The notes: a model not told the origin generated them from the sequence alone. DNA of 64,000 nucleotides from Candidatus Korarchaeum sp. (GCA_038888615.1 JAWAID010000001.1:186001-250000), one strand, 5' to 3'. Shown: positions 44,601-53,303, counted from the first letter of the stretch. Numbers and translations are program-made.

Positions 44601-45014
44601 TCATATGTCAAGCACCACAGTGCACTTCCAGAGGTCTCCCTCCTTAACGACACTTAGTCTGTGATAGGTAACGGCCTTCACCTCGGTTCTGGGATCGTGT
44701 CTCTCGGGATCTATGAAGTCACCTAAGGCCCTCCCGCTCAGATAGCCCTCACCCCCTACCGAAACCTCGAACTTCGAGAAAACCAGCTTCTCGACCTCTG
44801 TGATGAAGAGTAACTCGGAGAGCCAGCGTTGGAGGAGCATCTCCAGGTTCGGTGCGCTCAACTCGATGCACCTCTCCACATTAGGATCCACTTTCCCCAC
44901 ATCCACCATTACCTCGTACATGGCTAAAGCGGCCTCCTCGAAGAGGGAGTTCAGATCCTCCGACCACACCTCGAAACCTACATCAGCTTCTAAGTCTAGG
45001 AACCTCCTCCCCAT
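44601..45014 (-). CDS. Archease
   Basis: This 137-residue archease-fold protein speeds guanylylation and turnover of the RNA ligase RtcB in tRNA splicing. SLFEEAALAMYEVMVDV, KAVTYHRLSVVKEGDLWKC and a final VVLDI match the family, including the acidic C-terminus that binds metal. The N-terminal signature, usually DHTADIG or EHTADVG, reads DLEADVG, so the His is missing while the Asp remains. GGGTGATG precedes the ATG. It starts 3 bases after the stop of the membrane protein upstream. RtcB itself is not in the window. Confidence 0.82.
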   Translation of the reverse strand: MGRRFLDLEADVGFEVWSEDLNSLFEEAALAMYEVMVDVGKVDPNVERCIELSAPNLEMLLQRWLSELLFITEVEKLVFSKFEVSVGGEGYLSGRALGDFIDPERHDPRTEVKAVTYHRLSVVKEGDLWKCTVVLDI

Positions 45015-45017
45015 ACA

Positions 45018-45887
45018 TCACCCCTCTGTGAGGACCACCACGTAGTACCTATCCCTCACGTTGAAGCTCCTCCTCCCTATCTTGATATCTTTAGCGTCAA
45101 AAAAGCATAATTGAGAATTCTTCTCCAAAACCTCGCTCAGGAAAATATTTACCGGAAACTCCTGTCGAGATCTGAGAGCGGATCTTAGTTCTAGGCTCAG
45201 TTCAGGGAACCTTCGATAGGTTAAAGATACATTGGATGTGCCGAGCTTCAACTTCCTCGTGGTGTTCGGGGGTAAGCTCAGGTTCCCTAGGGCCAAGGTC
45301 CCGTTCCTGTATATGGTGAGGTTCCCGAACATCCTCCTAAGGAAATCCCTATTCTCACCATTGGAGATATTAAAATGAGTCCTTAACACGAGTTCATCCC
45401 CTCTCAGAGTTAGATTATAATCGCCAATCCTCAATGAGAGTTCCTCCCTTTTCTCTATGCATGCGCCGATCCTGACGCGATTCACGGTGCTGTTGGAGAG
45501 AGTTAGGAAGACTGCGTTGTAACCGAATAGGTCCTCATTGTTGGGAGGGAGCATCCTACCGTCCAGCGTCTCTATGGGATAGATTCCACTTCCATTAGCT
45601 TTAACGACGTATATCGCTATACCGTAACCGGTTAAGCTCATTGAAAGTGACCATGTAAGTATCAAGGCCAATATGGAGGCTCCTATAGCCTCTTTGTAAA
45701 TCTCCATCAGCCCGATCACCTTAAGCTCCTCTCTCCATACCCTCAAGGATATCGGAGTTACCAGGAAGTACGCGAAGATGAAAGCGAGGATCCCTATGGA
45801 AGGGTCAAGTCTTAGGGATCCATTTAAGAGTCCCACGAGCGATGAAACCAGCAGTCTGAAGCCATAGACTTTGTACTTGGGTCTCAT
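45018..45887 (-). CDS. Membrane protein with EMC6-like N-terminus and external domain
   Basis: This protein of about 289 residues has three hydrophobic segments near residues 8-24, 29-47 and 66-92, then roughly 190 residues predicted outside the membrane with several N-glycosylation sequons. The first hairpin (LVSSLVGLLNGSLRLDPSIG, then a Tyr-containing helix) resembles EMC6/Rab5-interacting proteins; this is a tentative pattern match. ATG 45887 is used because a TATA box lies 19-31 bases upstream; the longer frame reaching 46013 would overlap the divergent RqcH gene. It is upstream of archease by 3 bases. Confidence 0.55.
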   Translation of the reverse strand: MRPKYKVYGFRLLVSSLVGLLNGSLRLDPSIGILAFIFAYFLVTPISLRVWREELKVIGLMEIYKEAIGASILALILTWSLSMSLTGYGIAIYVVKANGSGIYPIETLDGRMLPPNNEDLFGYNAVFLTLSNSTVNRVRIGACIEKREELSLRIGDYNLTLRGDELVLRTHFNISNGENRDFLRRMFGNLTIYRNGTLALGNLSLPPNTTRKLKLGTSNVSLTYRRFPELSLELRSALRSRQEFPVNIFLSEVLEKNSQLCFFDAKDIKIGRRSFNVRDRYYVVVLTEG

Positions 45888-45905
45888 CGAGCAGTCGTCC
45901 GCTGT

Positions 45906-45918
45906 GAATATAATAAAC
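45906..45918. promoter_or_regulatory. Shared divergent TATA box
   Basis: GAATATAATAAAC is centred 25 bases from both the membrane-protein ATG (45887, minus) and the rqcH ATG (45937, plus). Both messages would be leaderless or nearly so. It is the only TATA-like element in the 49-base gap. Confidence 0.5.
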
Positions 45919-45936
45919 GTTGGGTGATACTCATCG

Positions 45937-47832
45937 ATGCCATCCCCAGAGGGGAGAATCAGAGGTATGACTGGCTTAGATTTGCTCCACATGACTAGAG
46001 AGCTGAGGCTCATCGAGGGTAGCTTCGTAAAGAAATTCTACAGTATAGATGAGAACACCCTCTCCCTGGTCTTTCACCCCGAGAGGGAGGGGAGGAGGGA
46101 GTTGATAATAGATACGAGAGGTGCGGTCTTCCTGACGAAGCTCAAGTGGAGCAAACCCCAAACCCCTTCTCCATTCGCGATGATCCTCAGGAAGCGGCTG
46201 GAGAACTCGAGAATAGAGAAGGTTTACCAGATGGGTTTAGAGAGGATACTCGTTCTTGAGTTCTCTAGAGATGATCTCAAGCTTATAATTGAGCTTTTCG
46301 GTGCTGGAAACGCGATACTACTCTCGGGTAATGAGATATCAGCTGCCCTCCGTAAAGCCGAGTACAGGGATAGGGAGATAAGGGTGGGGGTTCCTTACAA
46401 GCCACCACCTGGCGGAGTACACTTGGATGATCTCTCCAAAGACAGCTTGTCCAAAGCGATCAGAGGACTTCCTGCAGATGAGAGAGTCTCCAGGGTGATG
46501 GTCTCATTTGGGCTAGGTCCTCCCTACTTAGATGAGGCACTGCTGATGGTGGGAGTAAGAGCCGATTCTAAGCTTTCAGATGTGGATGTAGATGCGTTAA
46601 TCCATTCTATATCGGAGTTCTTGAACAGGAAAGCCGAACCGACTGTTTACATGGAGGGTGAGGATGTGGTCGAGTACTCAGCCTTCCCATTAACGCATTT
46701 AACTTTCGAGAGGAGGTATGCTGAGACATTCTCAGATGCTGTGGAGGTGTATTATACATCTAAGAGATCTTTTGCTGAGGATAGGAGGGTTCTTTCCTTA
46801 GAGAAAGAGATAGAGAGACAATTATCCTTGAGAAGGGAGTATGAAGAGTCCTATGAGCGTTTTAAGAGGCTTGGGGATCTGCTGATATCAAACCTCCATG
46901 AGGTCGATGAGGTCCTGAGGATCGCGAGGCTTGGAGGGTCCTCTGAACTCATCAGATCATTGGATAGGAGGTCCGGTAGAGTTGTCGCCCTGATAGATGG
47001 TGAGGTGATCGAGCTGGACCTGAGGAGATCAGCTTCGGAGAATGCTGCTGAATACTACAGCAAGGCTAAGAAGATGAGGGAGAAAGCTGCTAGAGTGAAC
47101 CAAGCGATATCCCAGTTAGAGGAGAAGCTTAGATCGATCAGATCCTCAGTGGAGAGGGAGATCTCGGAGTTGAAGCCGAGACCCAGGAGAAGGATGAGGT
47201 GGTATGAGAGGTTCAGGTGGTTCTACACGTCCTCCAAACTACTAGTGCTGTGCGGTAGGGATGCCCAGACTAACTCGGAGATAGTGGATAGGTACATGGA
47301 GAGGGATGACCTCTTCTTTCACGTCGATATGCCAGGAGGGGCTGTAGTGATCCTCAAGACGGGTGGTGTTGAGCCCGATCAGGAGTCAATAGAACAAGCG
47401 GCTGTAGCTGCAGCATCTTTCTCGAGGGCCTGGAGGGAAGGGTTCTCCTACGCGGATGTCTACTATGTGAGAGGGGATCAGGTCTCTAAGCATGCCCCTT
47501 CAGGGATGTACCTACCCAAGGGGAGCTTCTACATAACCGGGAAGAGGAACTACTTGAGAGTTAAGCTAGAACTTGCTATCGGTTTTCAAGAAACCATTGA
47601 CGGCTTGAAGTTAACGGCAGCCCCGCCGAATTCTCCCTTCATCTGCTCAGCGAGGATAAGACCCGGTTCTATGAGGAAGGAGGAAGCCGCAATAAGGATA
47701 AAAAATAAACTAGCCGAGTGCCTGGAACGTAACGTTAAAATAATCGGGTTCCCCGAATCATCGGTCGATGAGTTAACGGTGGATGGGATAGTGAGGTTGA
47801 TGCCCCCCGGGAGAGTGGAGTTAGAGGAGTGA
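45937..47832 (+). CDS. rqcH: RqcH/NEMF (Rqc2) ribosome quality control factor
   Basis: This 631-residue NFACT-family protein binds obstructed large ribosomal subunits and recruits tRNA-Ala to add C-terminal tails. MTGLDLLHMTRELRLIEG, LELFGAGNAIL-like IIELFGAGNAILLSG and MILRKRLENSRI form the NFACT-N domain. A coiled-coil (about 280-420) follows, and NFACT-R is seen as WYERFRWFYTSSKLLVLCGR, FFHVDMPGGAVVILK and MYLPKGSFYITGKRNY. ATG 45937 fits the TATA spacing and has GGGTGAT ahead; ATG 45967 is an alternative. It is followed by CBS-domain genes with a 1-base overlap. Confidence 0.92.
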   Translation: MPSPEGRIRGMTGLDLLHMTRELRLIEGSFVKKFYSIDENTLSLVFHPEREGRRELIIDTRGAVFLTKLKWSKPQTPSPFAMILRKRLENSRIEKVYQMGLERILVLEFSRDDLKLIIELFGAGNAILLSGNEISAALRKAEYRDREIRVGVPYKPPPGGVHLDDLSKDSLSKAIRGLPADERVSRVMVSFGLGPPYLDEALLMVGVRADSKLSDVDVDALIHSISEFLNRKAEPTVYMEGEDVVEYSAFPLTHLTFERRYAETFSDAVEVYYTSKRSFAEDRRVLSLEKEIERQLSLRREYEESYERFKRLGDLLISNLHEVDEVLRIARLGGSSELIRSLDRRSGRVVALIDGEVIELDLRRSASENAAEYYSKAKKMREKAARVNQAISQLEEKLRSIRSSVEREISELKPRPRRRMRWYERFRWFYTSSKLLVLCGRDAQTNSEIVDRYMERDDLFFHVDMPGGAVVILKTGGVEPDQESIEQAAVAAASFSRAWREGFSYADVYYVRGDQVSKHAPSGMYLPKGSFYITGKRNYLRVKLELAIGFQETIDGLKLTAAPPNSPFICSARIRPGSMRKEEAAIRIKNKLAECLERNVKIIGFPESSVDELTVDGIVRLMPPGRVELEE

Positions 47833-48326
47833 TGAGGATGTGGTCGCTGATACCTGAGAGGGAGGAGGAATCGAGGGTAAGGGTCAAGGTATCCGAGATA
47901 ATGAACAGGAACATAATCACGATGAAGCCCGAGGGGACTGTTTACGAAGCCGCTAAACTCATGAAGGAGAACAACATAGGTTCCATAGTCGTTATGGATG
48001 GGGGCGAGTTGAAGGGTATAGTGACCGAAAGGGACCTGATAACTAGGTACATCGCTATGGAAGATGGGAGAAGACCTGAGGAAGTCAAGGTATCCGAGAT
48101 AATGACCAAAAATCCTATAACAATAAGGGATAACACCGACGTAGATGAAGCCGCTAGGATAATGATAGAGAACAACATAAGGAGACTCATAGTCGTGAAC
48201 TACGATGGGAAAGTGGTTGGTATAGTCTCCTCACGGGACATACTGAGGATAGCTCCTCACATATGGTTCCTCCTGATGCAGGAGCTCAGGATCGCTCAAT
48301 CCAGGGGGAAGTGGGGGCTCGTTTGA
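47832..48326 (+). CDS. Two-CBS-domain protein
   Basis: This protein of about 164 residues consists of a CBS pair. VSEIMNRNIITMKPEGTVYE, GIVTERDLITRYIAM and the second copy VSEIMTKNPITIRDNTDVDE, GIVSSRDILRIAP are easily seen, and a short basic tail follows. CBS pairs bind adenosyl nucleotides and often regulate an attached or partner protein. There is no effector domain. It overlaps the rqcH stop (TGATG) and is the first of three CBS genes in a row. Confidence 0.9.
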   Translation: MRMWSLIPEREEESRVRVKVSEIMNRNIITMKPEGTVYEAAKLMKENNIGSIVVMDGGELKGIVTERDLITRYIAMEDGRRPEEVKVSEIMTKNPITIRDNTDVDEAARIMIENNIRRLIVVNYDGKVVGIVSSRDILRIAPHIWFLLMQELRIAQSRGKWGLV

Positions 48327-48336
48327 AGGGGTGTTG

Positions 48337-49167
48337 ATGTTGAGGACTAAGGTCAATGACTATATGAGCCGAGACGTAGCTGTCGTCCTCCCCTCGGATA
48401 CCTTAGGGAAGGCAAGGAACTTAATGCTCGAGAGGAGGGTTAGGAGGCTTGTGGTAGTCGAAGGAGGAAGAGCAGTAGGTGTGATAACTGCTACGGACAT
48501 CGCAAAGGCCTTAGCTAGGAGGGGCGCGCCTTGGAGGTGGAGGGATCCCGAGAACGCGTTAGTTGGGAGGTTCATGACGAGGGACCCGGTGACTGTAGGA
48601 CCGGAGGAATCAGTTCCCTCCGCAGCCAGAGTCATGGCTGAGAGGGGTATAGGAGGCCTACCAGTGGTACGGGATTCGGAGCTCGTTGGGATCCTCTCAG
48701 AGACGGACGTGACTAGGTTCTTTGAGGAGAACATGCGGGGGGTTTACAGGGCTAGGGACCTATTGAGTGAGAGGTACGGGATCGTCAGGCATGATATGAA
48801 CATCAAGAGAGTAGCTAGGATCATCGCCAGCGGTCAGAGGATAGTGCTAGTATCCGGGCCGAATGGAAAGTACGAGGGAATGATATCCGAGGGAGAGCTA
48901 GCTCTCTGGGTCCCGGAGCTCGCGAGGAAGTACGTCCTCATACCCTCCAGGGTCGGAAGGAGGGTTATCTTGGATAGCAAGGTCAGGACAGTAAGCAGCA
49001 TCATGAAGGAGCTGAGGATCAGGGTGACGCCCGAGGATGATGCTAGTAAAGCCGCTAGGTTCATCCTGGAGTGGGGCCTCCCTGCGGTACCTGTCTTCGA
49101 TGAGGAGAGGCTCTTGGGAGTAGTTGACAAGAAGGAGGTAGTGAGGGGGGTATCGCGTGCTTCGTAA
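48337..49167 (+). CDS. Four-CBS-domain protein
   Basis: This protein of about 276 residues contains four CBS repeats with no other domain. VNDYMSRDVAVVLPSDTLG, GRFMTRDPVTVGPEESVP with GILSETDVTRFFE, a third, weaker copy around residues 140-195, and SIMKELRIRVTPEDDASKAA with GVVDKKEVVRG. Repeat 3 lacks the usual DLV segment and may not bind a ligand. The start is uncertain among GTG 48331, ATG 48337 and TTG 48340; GGGGTG lies ahead. It overlaps the next CBS gene by 11 bases. Confidence 0.88.
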   Translation: MLRTKVNDYMSRDVAVVLPSDTLGKARNLMLERRVRRLVVVEGGRAVGVITATDIAKALARRGAPWRWRDPENALVGRFMTRDPVTVGPEESVPSAARVMAERGIGGLPVVRDSELVGILSETDVTRFFEENMRGVYRARDLLSERYGIVRHDMNIKRVARIIASGQRIVLVSGPNGKYEGMISEGELALWVPELARKYVLIPSRVGRRVILDSKVRTVSSIMKELRIRVTPEDDASKAARFILEWGLPAVPVFDEERLLGVVDKKEVVRGVSRAS

Positions 49168-49948
49168 CGTGAAGATCTCCGACTTGATAGTAGGGAACCC
49201 CATAACGGTGGATAAAGATGAACCCGTGGGTAAGGCGTTAGAGCTAATGGAGAGGAATAGGATAACCCACCTCCCGGTCACCTCGGCCGATAGGCTCGTG
49301 GGGGTCCTCAGCACGAGGGACCTCATGGAAGGTCTAGGATCCTCACGTTTCGAGAGGATCCCTGCTAGGAGGATCTACGTCAGCGCCTTGATGTCAGAGC
49401 CCCCAATCACAATAGAGCCTGAAGTCAGCGCTTCAGAAGCGATTAAGTTGATGCTAGATAAGGGGATAGGTGCTCTCCCGATACTGAACAACGGGAAGCT
49501 CACTGGGCTGATAACTGAGGTCGATTTCATAAGGCATGCAGATCTTCAAGGGGATTTCTCAGCTTTAATAAAAAGGGATCACCCAAGGATAATGCCCAAT
49601 GAGAGGATAGTACACGCTAGATCGATAATGCTTGAGAGAGGGGCTAGAGTGCTGCCAGTAGTGGATTCAGGGAAACTTGTTGGCTTACTAACCGAGATGA
49701 TCTTAGCAAAAGCCTTCTTCGAGATAAGGGATAGGATAGATACCACTTACATGGATGACGTAGCTAGGAGAGTCATAGTCGAGGACGTGATGATGGAGAC
49801 GCCACCTAAGCTTTCCGTGAACGAAGACCTGAGATCCTTAAGAAACGTTTTCCTGAGCACTGGGCTACCGGCACTGCCCATCACGGATGCCAGTGAGAAG
49901 GTGGTTGGGGTCGTTGATAGGAGAAGCCTGCTGAGACTTCTCCCGTGA
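49157..49948 (+). CDS. Four-CBS-domain protein
   Basis: This 263-residue protein has four CBS repeats. The starts ISDLIVGNPITVDKDEPVG, SALMSEPPITIEPEVSASE, the third near residue 150 (RIVHARSIMLERGARVLPVV) and EDVMMETPPKLSVNEDLRS mark the repeats; GVLSTRDLM and GLITEVDFI are typical ends. The start is GTG 49157, inside the previous gene. With the two genes before it, ten CBS domains are made from one transcript. Confidence 0.88.
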   Translation: MLRNVKISDLIVGNPITVDKDEPVGKALELMERNRITHLPVTSADRLVGVLSTRDLMEGLGSSRFERIPARRIYVSALMSEPPITIEPEVSASEAIKLMLDKGIGALPILNNGKLTGLITEVDFIRHADLQGDFSALIKRDHPRIMPNERIVHARSIMLERGARVLPVVDSGKLVGLLTEMILAKAFFEIRDRIDTTYMDDVARRVIVEDVMMETPPKLSVNEDLRSLRNVFLSTGLPALPITDASEKVVGVVDRRSLLRLLP

Positions 49949-49995
49949 ATTCACCCTCAACTCAGGATAATTTTTCGTTTCCCAAGAGTCCGTCC

Positions 49996-50835
49996 TCACA
50001 GCATCGGATCTATCAGCATCCCCAAGAGCCCTAGGAACATGGATGCCTTTATCAAGTTACTCACGCCCCTAGCCTCCTCCGCGAGAGTCGGCTGAACGCA
50101 CTTGATCGCTGCTAAACCCACTAGAGGTAATGATAGAGCTACGGAGAGCAAGAGGTACGGTAATCCTACTAGTCCCGCGAACACGGGTACTGACGCGAGA
50201 ATCATCACGCATGAGAGTACCATTGCTGTAAGGACTCCGGTCCTCCTGATGCCTATCCTCACTGCTATGGTCCTGATGTCGTTGATACTGTCTCCGGTTA
50301 CGTCTTCAATTGTTTTCACGAATTCTCTAGCGAGGTTCGATGTGAAGGCTACTGAGGAGAACACCAATACCTTCATCGCGAGATTTCCAGCTGCTATCGA
50401 TCCGAATATCAGGGTGAAGGCGACTCCTAAGCTCACGATAATGTTTCCCGGCACTCCAGTTCTCTTCAACCATCTAGCGTAAGCGTACCATGCCGATGAG
50501 AAAACTGCAGCTATGATGAACTCCAGAGGACCTAGTAGGAAGCTTAGGGTTACTCCAGCTAGAGAAAGGATCACGTAGAAAGTTAAAGCTTCCCTTCTAG
50601 ATATCTTGCCCGAGGGTATTGGTCTGTGAGGCTTATTTATTGCGTCCACCGGTGCGTCGAAGTAATCGTTAACCGCATTCCCTGCCATCAAGATCAGAGG
50701 AGGGATTAGGCAGGTGAGAGGGAACTTCCAATCGTAGGTACCTGTTGAGTTGATCCACCCTGTTGCAGCCCCTAAGATTGACATGAACGCGTTCTTAGGT
50801 CTTGAGAGCTCTATGTAAGCCTTGAGTTTCCTCAC
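49996..50835 (-). CDS. UbiA prenyltransferase, probable DGGGP synthase
   Basis: This integral membrane enzyme of about 279 residues probably adds the second geranylgeranyl chain to archaeal glycerol phosphate lipids. GNAVNDYFDAPVDAINKPHRP and EDVTGDSINDIRTIA are the two Asp-rich motifs that bind prenyl diphosphate and magnesium; eight or nine helices surround them. NAVND-to-NKPHRPIPSG spacing matches archaeal DGGGP synthases. GTG 50835 is chosen because a full GGAGGTGATC stands ahead; the ATG at 50850 lies upstream of that site. Confidence 0.85.
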   Translation of the reverse strand: MRKLKAYIELSRPKNAFMSILGAATGWINSTGTYDWKFPLTCLIPPLILMAGNAVNDYFDAPVDAINKPHRPIPSGKISRREALTFYVILSLAGVTLSFLLGPLEFIIAAVFSSAWYAYARWLKRTGVPGNIIVSLGVAFTLIFGSIAAGNLAMKVLVFSSVAFTSNLAREFVKTIEDVTGDSINDIRTIAVRIGIRRTGVLTAMVLSCVMILASVPVFAGLVGLPYLLLSVALSLPLVGLAAIKCVQPTLAEEARGVSNLIKASMFLGLLGMLIDPML

Positions 50836-50866
50836 GGTGATCACCTCCAATGCTTTTAACTCGAGG

Positions 50867-50877
50867 TAAAAATATAA
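50867..50877. promoter_or_regulatory. Shared divergent TATA region
   Basis: TAAAAATATAA lies between the prenyltransferase gene (minus, start 50835) and the oxidoreductase gene (plus, start 50892). It can serve as TATA box in both directions; GGAGGTGATC (minus) and GGAGGGA (plus) lie between it and the two start codons. Confidence 0.45.
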
Positions 50878-50891
50878 CGGAGGGACCTCTG

Positions 50892-51824
50892 TTGGAAGTG
50901 AGAGTCGGAGTGGTAGGATGCGGATGGTTCGGCGCAGCCCATGCCAGAGTCTACAGGACCATAGGGGATGCTAAACTAGTTGCCGTAGCCGATAAAGATG
51001 AGAACTCCGCGAGAAGACTAGCGGAGAGTTACCATGTCAATCATTACACATCAGTTGAGGAGATGATATCTAAGGAGTCCCTGGATGCCGTAAGCATCGT
51101 AGTTACACCACAGCATCTCTTCGAGGTCACTAAAGTGGCGTTAGAGTCAGGGTTGTCTGTCCTAACGGAGAAACCGATAGTTACCAGCAGATCCGAATTA
51201 TCTTCCCTGTCTTCCTTAGCTAATAGAGGAGGCATCTTCATGCCGGGCTTCATAGAGCTCTTCAACCCAGCTGTCATCAAGTTGAAGGAGTTACTCGATG
51301 AGGGAGCCATAGGGAGGATATCCTCCATCTCCTCCAGGAGGGCTGGAAGACTTCCGAAGAAGGTTTTGGGATGGAAGATAGGAGTTACCCTGGACTTAGC
51401 GATCCATGAGATCTACGTCCATCGCTTCCTCATGGGTGAGCGTCCGAAATACGTAAAGGCCTACACAGCTAGACTCCTGAATGAGGGGGATGGCGAGGAT
51501 CTCGCTATACTGATAGCCTCCTACGGGAACGGTGTCGTTACCATCACGGAGGCTAACTGGCTGACCACAGCCGGGATAAGGCAGATGACGATCACCGGAG
51601 GGGATGGGACCATCTCGCTGGATTACGCTGACCAATCCTTGAGGATCGATAAGAAGGAAGATACATATATACCTAGATTGAGGAGGGATGAACCCCTTTA
51701 CAGGGAGCTCTCACACTTCATCAACAGTGTGAAGGAGGATAGGGAACCTTATTTCAACTTCAAATTCGCTGAGGAGGTCCTTGACGTGATCTTCGAAGCC
51801 ATGGAGAGGAGTGAGAGTATATGA
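50892..51824 (+). CDS. Gfo/Idh/MocA family oxidoreductase
   Basis: This NAD(P)-dependent dehydrogenase is about 310 residues. VGVVGCGWFGAAHARVYR is the Rossmann loop, LTEKPIV the conserved Glu-Lys-Pro of the family, and ITGGDGTISLDYA the C-terminal sheet. The substrate is probably a sugar or inositol derivative, but cannot be told from sequence. The start is TTG 50892 with GGAGGGA 7 bases ahead; the open frame extends upstream to 50850 but this part would cross the promoter. It overlaps the splicing endonuclease gene by 4 bases. Confidence 0.82.
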   Translation: MEVRVGVVGCGWFGAAHARVYRTIGDAKLVAVADKDENSARRLAESYHVNHYTSVEEMISKESLDAVSIVVTPQHLFEVTKVALESGLSVLTEKPIVTSRSELSSLSSLANRGGIFMPGFIELFNPAVIKLKELLDEGAIGRISSISSRRAGRLPKKVLGWKIGVTLDLAIHEIYVHRFLMGERPKYVKAYTARLLNEGDGEDLAILIASYGNGVVTITEANWLTTAGIRQMTITGGDGTISLDYADQSLRIDKKEDTYIPRLRRDEPLYRELSHFINSVKEDREPYFNFKFAEEVLDVIFEAMERSESI

Positions 51825-52903
51825 GCAAGACTCTCTACAAGGGGTTTCTGATAGATGGGAAGATTTACGTTAAGGAGGACTTTGAGAAGCTCTACAAACA
51901 AGGTTACGGGGAGATCTCCGGCAATGAGTTAGAGATCCATCCTCTAGAAGCCGCTTATCTAGTTTGGAGTCAGAGGATGGAGGTCCTCGATGATGAGGGA
52001 AGATCTCTAGATTTGAGAGGTTTACTAAGCATGATCTTACCCGATCCAAGTAATTTCCTCAAATACATCGTTTACAGCGACCTCAGGAGGAGGAACAGGG
52101 TGGTCGTCTACGAGAGAGCTACTGAGTTCCTAAGGTTGTACCCGAAGGGGGCATCCATAGGTGAAGCCTCGGCTAAGCAGCTCATCCTCCCCCTTTCCGA
52201 GGACCAACCCGTACCCCATTCCTACCTCCTCGATTCCCTAGAGAGGGCGGTGAGGCTCAGGAAGGAACTCGTTTTAGCTGTCGTCGATGATGAGATGAAC
52301 GTCACCTACTACACCGCTGAGAAGTTCATCCCGAAGTCCAGAGAGAGGGACTTCAACGGTATCTCGCCCAAATATGGGGTGCTGATAGGAGATAGGGTCT
52401 TAGTCTTCGAGGAGCCTGGAGATCTTTACGCTAAGGGTTTCTGGGGCCATCCTATAGGGATAGCTAAACCTGAACCCTTCAAGCTCTACGACTCCCCCCT
52501 CCAGCTGTCCCTAGTAGAAGCCCTCTACCTGGTGTCTAGGGGAAAGATGGAGGTTAGGGAGCCCAAAGGTAATGCTCTAGGGATAGAGGAGTTGAGGAGG
52601 AGGTTCTCCCAAGTTAGGGATAACGCTAGGATCAAGGAGGTCGTTCACACCTACTGGAGAGATTTAGGGTACGTTCCAAAGGCCGGTTCAAAGTACGGAG
52701 TGGATTACATAATTTACGAGAGGGGCCCCGGCCTCGAGCATGCTCCTTACCTCTGTATAGCGGGCCCACTGGATGGGAAGGTAAGACCCGTGGATCTCAT
52801 AAGAGCGGGAAGGCTAGCTACATCGGTCAGGAAGGAACTCGTGGTCTCTCTGGTCTCCGATGATAAGGTCTCCAATTATAAGATAAAGTGGTTCAAGCCC
52901 TGA
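51821..52903 (+). CDS. endA: tRNA-splicing endonuclease, duplicated form
   Basis: This 360-residue archaeal intron endonuclease is built as two fused repeats, the alpha2-dimer type. The C-terminal half carries the catalytic triad in YGVDYIIYE (Tyr), LEHAPYLC (His) and TSVRKELVVSLVSD (Lys). The N-terminal half keeps the related YERATEFLRLYPKG and RLRKELVLAVVDD but lacks the His block, so it is structural. It cuts bulge-helix-bulge introns in tRNA and rRNA precursors. It overlaps the oxidoreductase gene at the start and hjc (convergent) by 11 bases at the end. Confidence 0.9.
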   Translation: MSKTLYKGFLIDGKIYVKEDFEKLYKQGYGEISGNELEIHPLEAAYLVWSQRMEVLDDEGRSLDLRGLLSMILPDPSNFLKYIVYSDLRRRNRVVVYERATEFLRLYPKGASIGEASAKQLILPLSEDQPVPHSYLLDSLERAVRLRKELVLAVVDDEMNVTYYTAEKFIPKSRERDFNGISPKYGVLIGDRVLVFEEPGDLYAKGFWGHPIGIAKPEPFKLYDSPLQLSLVEALYLVSRGKMEVREPKGNALGIEELRRRFSQVRDNARIKEVVHTYWRDLGYVPKAGSKYGVDYIIYERGPGLEHAPYLCIAGPLDGKVRPVDLIRAGRLATSVRKELVVSLVSDDKVSNYKIKWFKP

Positions 52904-53303
52904 GTTTATGTACGAATTCCTCGACTGAGATCCCCTTATCCCTCACTAGATCCGTGTCTATCGCTAAGTATCCGGATCTCAGCTCCCTAGCCTCACTAAG
53001 CCTAAGCATATGGAAACCACCCCTCCTATCCGAGGTGAACTTAACGGCGAACCATGGATCTGCCCCCATAACCTCCGCGAGCAAGCTGAGAGACCTAACC
53101 TCTTCCGGGGGGATGTATATGACCTCCTTCGAGGACACCTTCACCTCTATGACCGCAATCCTTCCCTTGAACCCAGCCACTATGTCAGTCGAGGGGTAGG
53201 TCGAGACACCGCTTCCAGCGACCCTGACAGCGCCCACCCCAAGTTTCCAGAGCTTCTCCAGGAGATCCCTCTCAGCTCTTATGCCCTTCCTCCTGACACC
53301 CAT
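52893..53303 (-). CDS. hjc: Holliday junction resolvase Hjc
   Basis: This 136-residue archaeal junction-cutting nuclease has a restriction-enzyme-like fold. RRKGIRAERDLLEKL has the first Glu, VAGSGVSTYPSTDIVAGF the Asp, and IAVIEVKVSSKEVIYIP the Glu-X-Lys pair. It shares its strand with metAP just upstream (1-base overlap) and converges on endA. Confidence 0.93.
   Translation of the reverse strand: MGVRRKGIRAERDLLEKLWKLGVGAVRVAGSGVSTYPSTDIVAGFKGRIAVIEVKVSSKEVIYIPPEEVRSLSLLAEVMGADPWFAVKFTSDRRGGFHMLRLSEARELRSGYLAIDTDLVRDKGISVEEFVHKLRA

Noticed and set aside
45888-46013. Upstream extension of the EMC6-like membrane protein
   Set aside because: It overlaps the start of rqcH and the shared TATA box. 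The spacing of the TATA box to ATG 45887 and the protein sequence favour the shorter form.
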